From: a virus
IMG/VR virus record: IMGVR_UViG_3300021197_001586
Span: 1 to 28,945 of that record
Direction: 5' to 3' (one strand)
Length of the DNA stretch: 28,945 nucleotides
Shown: positions 13,325 through 21,676 of the stretch, in pieces
How positions within the stretch are numbered: the first letter of the stretch is position 1
Layout of the letters: the number at the start of each line of letters is the position of its first letter
The notes under the pieces: model-generated
Told to the model about the DNA's origin: nothing
Databases searched by the model: none
What the model saw: the letters and a program-made list of their open reading frames with translations, nothing else
Made by a program: the position numbers and the translations under genes

Positions 13325-15265
13325 ATGGCAATTACTACAGAAACTTTTAAGGTAAATGCTGGGTGGGCGCATACGGATATTATCACCCAGATGGAACAGG
13401 CAATGACCTATCTTGATTGGCAGGGTAGTGAAATTACTGGATATATTGTTGGTCTTGGGACAATGATTGGTGGCGGTGACACCAATGCATCCGATTACTA
13501 TGAGGATGTGAGTCCAAAATCAACGAGTGGTGTTGGTACTCAAGCTACGTTCACTGTTTACAGAGATACTGAAGCTGTCAGGAGGGTTTGGGTTACTCGT
13601 CCTGGGGTTGGATATACCTCAGGAGAGGTAGTAACCTTATCTGCTGATGATATTGGGGGATTCTCAAATGGAGCTACCGACTTATCATTTAAGGTATGTG
13701 TTGATGAGATAGTTGGCAATGGAACAACGGTTGCTATTGCTTTTACTTCTATACAAAGTCAGCCCGCTGGAGACTATGGCACTACATATGCTTTTAAATT
13801 TGATGTACTTAATGCGGACAGGGCAGGAGTAGTTGGATCAGGAGTCAGCATAATCACTGTTAGAGAAGGTGATACAATTAGTATTGCTAACAGTTACAGT
13901 ACTAGTTATGATCCAGTTTTAGAATCTTCTCATACGTATATAAGTGAAACCTCAACTTACTCTCTCGCAGGATTTGATGTTGATATAAACCCTAGTGATG
14001 GATATTCGCAATACACATTTAAGATTGGGCAGGCAGGAACATATTATTGGAAGACAAATCAAAATAATCTTGGACCTGAGTGTGGGAGATTAATTGTTCA
14101 ACCTTGGAGTGGTGATCCTGCAGATAGAACTGTTGTTGGGTATGGAACAAATACTGTATTCTGGGATAAAGATCTTGCTAATAGTAGACCATGGGGAGTT
14201 CAAAAACATCAGATAGCAGCGAATAAATTATATGGACATACTTATAGAATATTCAGAAAAGATTCTAGTGACGGTGAACTAGATATTTCTGCTCATAGTG
14301 GATATAGTCATTATCCTGGAAATGAATATCATTCAAACGATAATAATGGGCAAACTAATACTCAGCATTATCATGGTGGAACTGGATATAAGTCAAGAAT
14401 TGCTGGTGCGGCAAACTTAGATTATGTTAGTGAAGCGATAGGAAATAATGATAACTCTAACCTCTCTCTTGAGCAGAGCACGGATGTTCTTACTTATAAT
14501 AGATTAACAACTATAACTCATGGCACTAATTATGGATTTGATTTAGATCTTAACGTGTTTAGATCTGCTATAGATCCAAGATTTGCTGTATTGTCTTATA
14601 GATATCCTACATTATCTTCAACACACCTCACTAGTAATACATTTGGTACATTCTTCTTCCATAATTTTGATTGTAGTTTCTGGGATTATGACCACGTATG
14701 GCTTTCTGGAATGACAGAGATAATTCCTACTACGGGTAATACAACATCACCAGATCTAACGTTTAGAACGCACTTATCCCCCAACTATCAGGAAACTTAT
14801 GCTAGTGGATGTAAACGAGCTGCTGAACACCCGTGGATGAGTTATAGGAGTTATAGTGCTGACGAGCAAAATTACGTTGACACTGTTTACGATAGTAGAT
14901 CTTATCCTCAGGATCTGAGCACTACTGCTGCTAGAATTTATTATAGATCTGAAGACCAACCAGCAACTTTTAGAGGTGGATATCCCCATAGTTCCGCTGA
15001 AAATGGTAGTAGTAGAGTATCTCCAGAAGCAAACTTTAATGCAGTAATTAAGGGACTACCTTTAAATGTAAACTTAATACCATGTCCATATTATCTTCCT
15101 GATGATTTTGGATTAATTGAGTTCTACTATAATGCTGCAAATGCAAACATTCAACAGGGAGATACATTTACAATCAGTCCAAGTGAAGTTTGGACAGTAA
15201 TCACTGCATCATATCATCAAACTACAGTTACTCGTGGAATTGCATTCTGTGCGAGGACTGTTTGA
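13325..15265 (+). CDS. Virion structural protein, 646 aa
   Basis: Starts 5 nt after the fibre gene with GAGG at 13311-13314. The N-terminal segment (FKVNAGWAHTDIITQMEQAM, YLDWQG) is helical and may attach to the baseplate or another fibre. The body is beta-rich; a section near residues 85-110 (VWVTRPGVGYTSGEVVTLSA) matches the short phage domain with GxGYTSGxxVT pattern. A His/Tyr/Ser-rich central region (HSGYSHYPGNEYHSNDNN, then QHYHGGTGYKS, around residues 327-358) could bind metal or sugar. It ends TRGIAFCARTV. The family is unnamed but the context and composition indicate a tail or baseplate part. Confidence 0.65.
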   Translation: MAITTETFKVNAGWAHTDIITQMEQAMTYLDWQGSEITGYIVGLGTMIGGGDTNASDYYEDVSPKSTSGVGTQATFTVYRDTEAVRRVWVTRPGVGYTSGEVVTLSADDIGGFSNGATDLSFKVCVDEIVGNGTTVAIAFTSIQSQPAGDYGTTYAFKFDVLNADRAGVVGSGVSIITVREGDTISIANSYSTSYDPVLESSHTYISETSTYSLAGFDVDINPSDGYSQYTFKIGQAGTYYWKTNQNNLGPECGRLIVQPWSGDPADRTVVGYGTNTVFWDKDLANSRPWGVQKHQIAANKLYGHTYRIFRKDSSDGELDISAHSGYSHYPGNEYHSNDNNGQTNTQHYHGGTGYKSRIAGAANLDYVSEAIGNNDNSNLSLEQSTDVLTYNRLTTITHGTNYGFDLDLNVFRSAIDPRFAVLSYRYPTLSSTHLTSNTFGTFFFHNFDCSFWDYDHVWLSGMTEIIPTTGNTTSPDLTFRTHLSPNYQETYASGCKRAAEHPWMSYRSYSADEQNYVDTVYDSRSYPQDLSTTAARIYYRSEDQPATFRGGYPHSSAENGSSRVSPEANFNAVIKGLPLNVNLIPCPYYLPDDFGLIEFYYNAANANIQQGDTFTISPSEVWTVITASYHQTTVTRGIAFCARTV

Positions 15266-16185
15266 TGGCAAATTATTCTCTTCCTAATTTAACGTCTGCC
15301 ATTGCTGGTGTTGTTACAACTTCATACTCAACAAAACAATTAAGATTTTCAAGGATAGGATTAGATTTGCCTGATGGTGTTGGTGTTGGTAGTGAGAAGA
15401 TCTTAGAATTGGATTCCATGGATCCTCTCTCTTATAATGGTGTGCCTAGTAATAGATATACTGGCATTGGAACTATTACAAAATGGTTTGATACTGGATT
15501 CCCTCAGAACAATGCTACATTTTTTGGTGCTTATTCTTTTGATGGTAAAAGTATTGTCTTTGCAGACGGCGGATATGCGGCATTAGATGATGGTCCAGAC
15601 TTCGATTTTGCAGGTGATTTTGCAATAGAGATCTCTTTCAATATGACTGGAACTCCAAATGCAACATATCCATCAGCATTAATTGCAAGTTGGAATACGT
15701 TTGGTAGTAGTGATAATAAGTTTATTATATTCATTGGTTCTACAGGTGGTATTGCCATGCAAATAAATGGTGAAGGGAATACTTATAGTCCTTCATCTAC
15801 AATATCTCTTAATACCGATTATCATATGGTCGTTAGTAGAAGAGATGGTGTGATTAAGTGGTGGTTGAATGGAGAAATTGTTTCTGAGATTAATAATTCT
15901 TCTGCAATAGAACCAGTTCTAGGGTATAAAATTGGAACTTATGATGGTAGTAGTGGTCAATCTTTTGAAGGTGCAATTAATCTTGTAAGAATGTATCGTG
16001 ATAGATCTTTAAGTGATATGGAAGTGCTAAGTTTGTATGATCAACAGATTAATAGAACTTTAATATCTGAGACTAACGGTACTAAAGGGATTAATAATTA
16101 TAGTTTAAGTAATACCTCTGGTTTTCCTGCTGCTGAATCAGGTAGACCAGTCACAGGACAGTTATATCCTAGGTTTACTAAATAA
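15265..16185 (+). CDS. LamG/concanavalin-like virion protein, 306 aa
   Basis: The ATG at 15265 overlaps the previous stop (TGATG) and is preferred over an in-frame ATG at 15190 lying inside the upstream gene. Residues ~90-260 show the LamG jelly-roll pattern: FDGKSIVFADGGYAALDDGP, FDFAGDFAIEISFNM, then LNTDYHMVVSRRDGVIKWWL, NGEIV and FEGAINLVRMYRDRSLSDME, with the typical closing motif of signal-recognition LamG domains (LYNRALS-type). Such domains bind carbohydrate. It ends YPRFTK. A role in binding host surface glycans, or in decorating the virion, is a fair inference from domain and neighbours. Confidence 0.7.
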   Translation: MANYSLPNLTSAIAGVVTTSYSTKQLRFSRIGLDLPDGVGVGSEKILELDSMDPLSYNGVPSNRYTGIGTITKWFDTGFPQNNATFFGAYSFDGKSIVFADGGYAALDDGPDFDFAGDFAIEISFNMTGTPNATYPSALIASWNTFGSSDNKFIIFIGSTGGIAMQINGEGNTYSPSSTISLNTDYHMVVSRRDGVIKWWLNGEIVSEINNSSAIEPVLGYKIGTYDGSSGQSFEGAINLVRMYRDRSLSDMEVLSLYDQQINRTLISETNGTKGINNYSLSNTSGFPAAESGRPVTGQLYPRFTK

Positions 16186-16201
16186 AAGAAAGCGCGAGTA
16201 G

Positions 16202-19200
16202 ATGGCGTTATTCCAATATGAAGGAATAGGTAGCCTCCGTTCTCTAGGTAATCGTTTTACCGTACAGAGAGCGGTATATTCGTATAATCAATTTTCTATC
16301 CTCAATTATGAGGAACTTAGTTATGGTAGTATTACCGATGCGGTAGTAGAAGCAGAAGACTACGGTGAGATCACTGCTTCCATCGAACAATACTATCAGA
16401 TCCAAGACTTTGGAACTATCACGCTGGATACAGCTAGCGTGCCGATGGGTAAGATCGGTATCCACTTGTCAGCAGACGACAATACCACAAGAGTAAGTGT
16501 TGGTGGTGTCGAGTTTGCACTGTTCGGACGAGCAATAACAGAGGTATTCTTCAACCCAGTCAATAGGGTCTTTGACTTCCAAGGTGTTGCCGAAGATAAG
16601 ATTACCTCTTCCTGGTTGGGAAGAGGCGTCTTACCTCCAGTCGGGGCGGAAGCTCTGGATGCGGTTGTTTCTATTCCACCTACATCCATCTTCCACCTTT
16701 CTACAAAAGGTTCAGCGAAGACAGAAGTAATATTTAATCAGCAAGATAGAATCTTTGACTTCATTGGTGAAGCACAAGAGAGTAGATCTTATCTGTTTGA
16801 TGAACAAGATGCAATAGACTTTAGATCCGATGACTTCGGATTCCTCAATGAGACTGTATTGAGGAGCGAAGACTACGGAGATGTTAATTATATTCAAACT
16901 CTTACAGGTCATCCGTTCACTATTGAACCGAATGATCTTACAGATCCTTCATACCAGTCTGTATTCTTCTCTACTTCTATTGAGCAGGGTGGAACTGGTA
17001 TAGGATTTAGTGGTGGATTTAATATTGGTCCTCATATAGCATTTAGAGGATATCCACCAAGATATACAAATCCTAGTGGATATAATTATCAGAGATATTT
17101 TGAGTTTGAATCTGATACTAGACATCTGGATAGTATTATTACCCAGGTTATTAAGGGTAGTGGAAGTAATGGTGGTGAAGAACCAGATCTTGGTGAGGAG
17201 TTAAGACTTCAGTATCAAAAAGAAGATGGTACTTGGATTACATTCCGAATCTACAACTGGTTATCCAGCATCTATAATGAATTAAGAAGTTATAATGTCA
17301 CTCTTCCCGAGGCAGCAAAAAATTACGGGCAGAGATTTAGATTTATTCAGTTCACTAATAGTAGTCTTGACAATATTAGCTTTGACCATTGGGCAGTCAA
17401 AGATATACAATTTGTTGAGACTGCAGTTGGCACTGGACTCAGTGAAGATGACTTTGGTCTTATCAGTGTTGATGTTACTACCAAGGCAGCAACTGGCAGA
17501 ATGCCATTCAGTGGTGGTGCAGCAGAGAGCTTCATCAAGGGCAACTACACAGGTTCTGTTGGTAACAAGCAACCAAGACTTGTTGGTACTGCAATTGACT
17601 ACACCATTCCTAAGCACCAAGGATTTGGGTGGATTAATATTGATGGTACGCCTCGCGTCCAGATTAGGATTCACTACAAGGCAGATGGTGGATATGACTT
17701 CTATCCACAGAGATTCCGTGGTGGTTCTCTCTTCGGATTTGCTTCTGGTGCAGAATCTGCTGCTGTTCTTAATGAAGGTGGAGGAATCTTCGGTCTTAAG
17801 AGTACTACTACCTTTAAGGCAGTACGAAGTGAAGTAGGTGTTAGTGAAGAAGACATTCTTGTACAGGGTGGAGCATTCTATCAGGTTATCTTCAACCAAG
17901 TTGATAGAGTCTTCTCCTTCAACAATGAAGAGATTAATAGAAGAGCATTTGCATACAACCTATCTTCTGTTGTTAATATTGAGTCCATTGATTATGGATA
18001 CATCACAGATACGGTCACAATCTCTGAAGATTATGGTGATGTAACTTACGATGAGATCTACTATCCTTGGCAGAAGGAAGACTTTGGTACTCTTGCACCT
18101 ACAACAACAAGACTTCCCTTCGGACTTGGTAGACTTAATAGTTCTACGGAAACACCAAGAGTTAGAAGATTTATTGGTAACATTGAAGAGACTAATCTTA
18201 GAGTTCTTGGTACTGGTAAGGTGTATGTCTTACCCAAGTTCACATCTAAAGGTGACCTTGTTAAGATTAGAGGTAATACCGACTTCACTAGAGCAAGAGA
18301 TTGGGTTGGTACTGGTAATCTACCCACTCTATCTGGAGGAGCGGAAGCCGTTGCATTCGTACCTGCCAAGGATGATAGAGCACTCTTCACCTTTGAAGGT
18401 GAACTGGTTGAGAAGTTTGGTAAGGGTAATTACGACGGAGTTGGATCACTCTTCGGATTTGATTCTAGTACAATATCGATTAGAATCACTACTATTAATG
18501 ATGGACTCTTCTCCGTTCATGGTGAAGTCGTTGAAAAATCAATCTTCTCCGAAATTGGATCTGGATCTCTTGGAACTGTTGTTGGTGCAGCAGAGAGAGT
18601 TACCTTCCACTATAACCAAGAGTCTTCCTTCGGTGCATGTGAGGGTGATGATTATGGATTCGTTAGTGAATCTGTATTCAATGTCGAAGAATCTCCAGCA
18701 TTGCTTGGATATCTCAACGATTCTGTCAATTCTCTTGCTAATGAAGTGGTCTCTGAGTTTGGAAGAGTACCAAACGCGATTGATTATGGTTATATAAATC
18801 AGTATTATCAATATAATCACGAAGACTACGGCAATCTCTTCCCAGATGATTGTCTGGAACCACAAGGTCTTCAACTTGACTTTGTTGGCACTGCGCCAGA
18901 AGCATTCAGTAAAGGTAACTACACTGCATCTGGTTCTATTGGAGCATTCGTTGGTTTTGCTGAAGCAGTTGCCTTCATACCTGCTAAGAAGAAGGCACTG
19001 TTTGGATTTGAAGGTAACGCTGCTGAATCTACAACTCCTGCAACTGAGATTGGATCTGGTTCACTCTTCAGTTATGTTACCTTCAGTGAGAGAGTTGCCT
19101 TTGAACCTGCTAAGGCAGATCCTCTGTTTGCAATTGATGGTGGTCTTCGCATCAGTGCAGTTACTGAGCAAGAATCTGAACTCAAGTTTACTGCTGCTTG

Positions 19201-20809
19201 GGAAGCAAGTGGATCCCTCTTTGGAATTGAAGGATCTGGAGAAGCAATTGGAAGTGAGCACACTGGTGCTGGTACTATCTTCATCCGTGATTCTGGTGTC
19301 AGAATTGAACCAGAATCCTTCACTCCTTGGATTCCTGCTGGTCGCGGATCTATATTCTCGTTTGTCTCCTTCACTGAATCGGCAACATTTGTACCTGCGA
19401 AGAAGAAGGCACTCTTTGGATTCTCTGGTGCTGCTACTGATATACAATTCTCCTTCGCTTGGGAGACTGTTGAGACTAAGCATCTTCTTCTTAGAGGTTC
19501 GCCTAAGGTCTTCGTTCTGCCTAAGCACACTGGTGCTGGTGCTATCTTTGTTCGTGATTCTGGTGTCAGAATCGAACCAGAATCCTTCACTCCATTCATT
19601 CCAGAAGGATTTGGAAAACTATTCGGTGGAATTGGTGGTGCTGCAGAAGCAGTTGGATCTAATCCACCAGATGACTTCACTCTGTTTACCTTTACTGGTG
19701 AAATCGAGACTCCTCTACGCACCTTCTCTGAACGGAAGTTTGTCCAGGCAAGGTTCCTGCCAGACGAGGCATTCACCACCTTCCAAATCCGAGTTACTGA
19801 GACTGGTTTACAACCTGTCGAAGTTCATGGTGAACTTGATGAGTCCTTTACTCCTGCTCCAGAAATTGGACTTGGAAGACTTTATGGATTCTCTGGTGCT
19901 GCAGAAGCATCAGTCTTCAATCCAATCGACAAGACTACGCTATTCACCTTCGAGGGGAATTCTGCAGAGAGCGAGACCAATTCCATGGTCGCGTTTGGAT
20001 CGCTCTTTGGATTTGCTTCTGCCGTCGAAGTTACTGCAGTTGCAGAAGAGAAGCAAGCACTATTCTCCTTCGCTGGCAATCTTCAAGAGCGTACTACTCC
20101 TGCCCCACACATTACAACTGGTGGACTCTTCGGATTCTCTAGTACAACCGAAGCAAAAGTCTTCGACTATCCAGAGCGCACTACTCTTTACAGTATCTCT
20201 GGCACTGCAGAAGAAAAATTCTCTTCCGCGTTACAAGGAACTCCCGTTCCTGGTCTGGATGTCAATGGAGATCTGGTCGAGAGAACTGCATTCGATCATG
20301 TTGGTTCTGGTTCTATCTTTGGATTCTCCAGTACAACCGAAGCGAGAGTCATTGTTCCACGCGGACTCAGAACTCTATTCTCATTCGCGGGTGATGTTGC
20401 AGACAGCGAGACCAATGTTGAGATTGGATCTGGTACACTCACTGGATTTGTTGGTGGAGCAGAGAGCACATCTAATGTTGAAGTCACGTTTACTCTCTTT
20501 ACTATTGGTGGAGATACTGTTGGTGGAGAAGTTAAGTTCACTGCTGCTAATCTCGCGGTTGGTCAGATCAGAGTTGGACTCAGTGATCCAGGTCTTCCAG
20601 GTAATATCTCTAGAGGTATTACTGTATTCAGACTTAGAACCTTCCCAGAAGGTGCAAAAGTCAAGTTCTCTGGAACAAAAGCAGAGTCCTTCACTCCAGC
20701 ACCTCATATTGTTGAGGGTCTTATCAATGTTAACAGAGGAAATGAGGTTACCGAAGATCGCTACATTGAATTCCGTGAACCTCAACCAACGAGAATTGTA
20801 GTTATTTAA
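16202..20809 (+). CDS. Giant repeat-rich virion protein, 1535 aa
   Basis: The largest gene in the window, 16 nt after the LamG gene. Two repeat classes are visible. The first has short acidic (D/E)DYGxI or (D/E)DFGxI units, often paired (SIDYGYIT, SEDYGDVTY, KEDFGTLAP, GDDYGFVSE), at least 14 times through residue ~880. The second, dominating from residue ~720, is a ~35-45-aa unit GSGSLFGFxSTTEAxVxxP then RTLFSFxGxxxE. Residues ~1020-1130 hold a near-duplicate 89-residue segment. The N-terminus (MALFQYEGIGSLRSLGNRFT) is of the same repeat kind. It ends EPQPTRIVVI. No enzyme motif is visible. An extended tail, fibre or baseplate scaffold is likely. Confidence 0.65.
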   Translation: MALFQYEGIGSLRSLGNRFTVQRAVYSYNQFSILNYEELSYGSITDAVVEAEDYGEITASIEQYYQIQDFGTITLDTASVPMGKIGIHLSADDNTTRVSVGGVEFALFGRAITEVFFNPVNRVFDFQGVAEDKITSSWLGRGVLPPVGAEALDAVVSIPPTSIFHLSTKGSAKTEVIFNQQDRIFDFIGEAQESRSYLFDEQDAIDFRSDDFGFLNETVLRSEDYGDVNYIQTLTGHPFTIEPNDLTDPSYQSVFFSTSIEQGGTGIGFSGGFNIGPHIAFRGYPPRYTNPSGYNYQRYFEFESDTRHLDSIITQVIKGSGSNGGEEPDLGEELRLQYQKEDGTWITFRIYNWLSSIYNELRSYNVTLPEAAKNYGQRFRFIQFTNSSLDNISFDHWAVKDIQFVETAVGTGLSEDDFGLISVDVTTKAATGRMPFSGGAAESFIKGNYTGSVGNKQPRLVGTAIDYTIPKHQGFGWINIDGTPRVQIRIHYKADGGYDFYPQRFRGGSLFGFASGAESAAVLNEGGGIFGLKSTTTFKAVRSEVGVSEEDILVQGGAFYQVIFNQVDRVFSFNNEEINRRAFAYNLSSVVNIESIDYGYITDTVTISEDYGDVTYDEIYYPWQKEDFGTLAPTTTRLPFGLGRLNSSTETPRVRRFIGNIEETNLRVLGTGKVYVLPKFTSKGDLVKIRGNTDFTRARDWVGTGNLPTLSGGAEAVAFVPAKDDRALFTFEGELVEKFGKGNYDGVGSLFGFDSSTISIRITTINDGLFSVHGEVVEKSIFSEIGSGSLGTVVGAAERVTFHYNQESSFGACEGDDYGFVSESVFNVEESPALLGYLNDSVNSLANEVVSEFGRVPNAIDYGYINQYYQYNHEDYGNLFPDDCLEPQGLQLDFVGTAPEAFSKGNYTASGSIGAFVGFAEAVAFIPAKKKALFGFEGNAAESTTPATEIGSGSLFSYVTFSERVAFEPAKADPLFAIDGGLRISAVTEQESELKFTAAWEASGSLFGIEGSGEAIGSEHTGAGTIFIRDSGVRIEPESFTPWIPAGRGSIFSFVSFTESATFVPAKKKALFGFSGAATDIQFSFAWETVETKHLLLRGSPKVFVLPKHTGAGAIFVRDSGVRIEPESFTPFIPEGFGKLFGGIGGAAEAVGSNPPDDFTLFTFTGEIETPLRTFSERKFVQARFLPDEAFTTFQIRVTETGLQPVEVHGELDESFTPAPEIGLGRLYGFSGAAEASVFNPIDKTTLFTFEGNSAESETNSMVAFGSLFGFASAVEVTAVAEEKQALFSFAGNLQERTTPAPHITTGGLFGFSSTTEAKVFDYPERTTLYSISGTAEEKFSSALQGTPVPGLDVNGDLVERTAFDHVGSGSIFGFSSTTEARVIVPRGLRTLFSFAGDVADSETNVEIGSGTLTGFVGGAESTSNVEVTFTLFTIGGDTVGGEVKFTAANLAVGQIRVGLSDPGLPGNISRGITVFRLRTFPEGAKVKFSGTKAESFTPAPHIVEGLINVNRGNEVTEDRYIEFREPQPTRIVVI
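19261..19593 (+). repeat. Direct repeat within the giant gene
   Basis: A 66-bp block at 19261-19326 recurs at 19528-19593, 267 bp (89 codons) later, with few differences. Both encode HTGAG(T/A)IF(I/V)RDSGVRIE then PESFTP. This indicates a duplication of an 89-residue module. Confidence 0.8.
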
Positions 20810-20812
20810 ACT

Positions 20813-20820
20813 GATAAATA
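20813..20820 (+). promoter_or_regulatory. Likely T4-type late promoter variant
   Basis: GATAAATA matches 7 of 8 bases of the late box and lies 27 bp before the Mtd-N-like gene, right after the giant gene's stop. Confidence 0.55.
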
Positions 20821-20847
20821 AATATAACGCATATTAGTGGACCTTTA

Positions 20848-21306
20848 ATGGCTAACACCAAACGGGTACAACTGCGTAAGGGAACGGAAATAGAGCACTC
20901 TACATTTACGGGTGCCCTTGCTGAAGTAACTTTTGATACTGATAAAGGGACAATAAGAGTTCATGACGGACTCACGTTGTCTGGGGTAGAGATACAAAAA
21001 TCTCGATTGACTGATCTAGATGGTTCTAATAATAATGAAACATTGAGAACCAATATGAAATACTTTAGTGACACCTCAGCGGGTCCTTTTGCAGTTAATC
21101 TACCGACACTTCGATTTGTGGGTGATACAATTCACCTTGCAGATTCCAAATACCAATGGAATATAAATAATCTTACAGTATATGCTCAAGGTGGAGACCA
21201 AATAAAAGACAGCACTGGGTTCATCGATACATTTTTAAATTGTGACGTTGCTGGTGGATATGTCGAACTTATTTGGGAAGGAACTTTCTGGAGGATGTTC
21301 TCATGA
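20848..21306 (+). CDS. Tail-fibre protein with Mtd-type N-terminal domain, 152 aa
   Basis: Residues 4-50 (RVQLRKGTEIEHSTFTGALA, EVTFDTDKGTIRVHDGLTLS) match the short beta-domain at the N-terminus of the Bordetella phage major tropism determinant and of many tail fibres: R-x-G-T, E-x-T-x-D-T-D, R-V-H-D-G. The remainder contains FAVNLPTLRFVGDTIHLADS and a closing VELIWEGTFWRMFS, a type of terminal strand set often seen in phage fibre tips where NLP marks a beta domain after a water or noise-like region. No C-type lectin variable region, template repeat or reverse transcriptase is visible. The stop overlaps the next ATG. Confidence 0.75.
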   Translation: MANTKRVQLRKGTEIEHSTFTGALAEVTFDTDKGTIRVHDGLTLSGVEIQKSRLTDLDGSNNNETLRTNMKYFSDTSAGPFAVNLPTLRFVGDTIHLADSKYQWNINNLTVYAQGGDQIKDSTGFIDTFLNCDVAGGYVELIWEGTFWRMFS

Positions 21307-21659
21307 ATCTAAGTAGAATGGATGGATCGATGAAGCATGTCGTTCAATCGAACGATTTCATCGTACATGCTTTGCGTAGAGATGCCGATGGTATGCTACG
21401 CTATACGAAAGTAGGTTCTGGGAGCTCCGACGTAGGAGACTTCCATAGAACTGATGGAACCCAATATCCAGGGTTCCTTGATGGTGAAGATTATGTAGAA
21501 GAAACAACTGAGGATAAATCTTATAAGAATAATCTACATGATAAATATCAACAGTATAGATTTGATTTTAGAAATCTACACTATTTTATAGACAGTGATG
21601 GATACCTTGTCGCCCGTATTAACGGCACATATGATTACACAACCGAAGGACCTAAGTAA
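21303..21659 (+). CDS. Small virion-associated protein, 118 aa
   Basis: The frame opens earlier, but ATG 21303 is chosen for its ATGA overlap with the preceding stop. The protein starts MNLSRMDGSMKHVVQSNDFI and contains RDADGMLRYTKVGS, a Tyr/Asp-rich middle (DGEDYVEETTEDKSYKNNLH) and DFRNLHYFIDSDGYLVARIN near the end. No membrane segment or cysteine. It lies between an Mtd-N fibre and the 1271-aa fibre, so a connector or chaperone role is plausible. Family not recognised. Confidence 0.65.
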   Translation: MNLSRMDGSMKHVVQSNDFIVHALRRDADGMLRYTKVGSGSSDVGDFHRTDGTQYPGFLDGEDYVEETTEDKSYKNNLHDKYQQYRFDFRNLHYFIDSDGYLVARINGTYDYTTEGPK

Positions 21660-21676
21660 GAAAGGATTAACTAACG

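Noticed and set aside
15190-15264. Longer N-terminus for the LamG-like gene
   Set aside because: The extension lies inside the preceding gene and gives a Cys/Ser-rich sequence; the ATG at 15265 overlaps the stop in the coupling pattern seen elsewhere.
16177-16184. ACTAAATA as a late promoter before the giant gene
   Set aside because: Only 6 of 8 matches, and it is the Thr-Lys-stop end of the LamG-like gene; too weak to call.
18846-20801. A 651-codon open frame in another + frame inside the giant gene
   Set aside because: Its product is Leu/Ser-rich low-complexity sequence without domains, it mirrors the repeats of the real gene in another frame, and it has no ribosome site. Codon bias of the host gene removes stops there.
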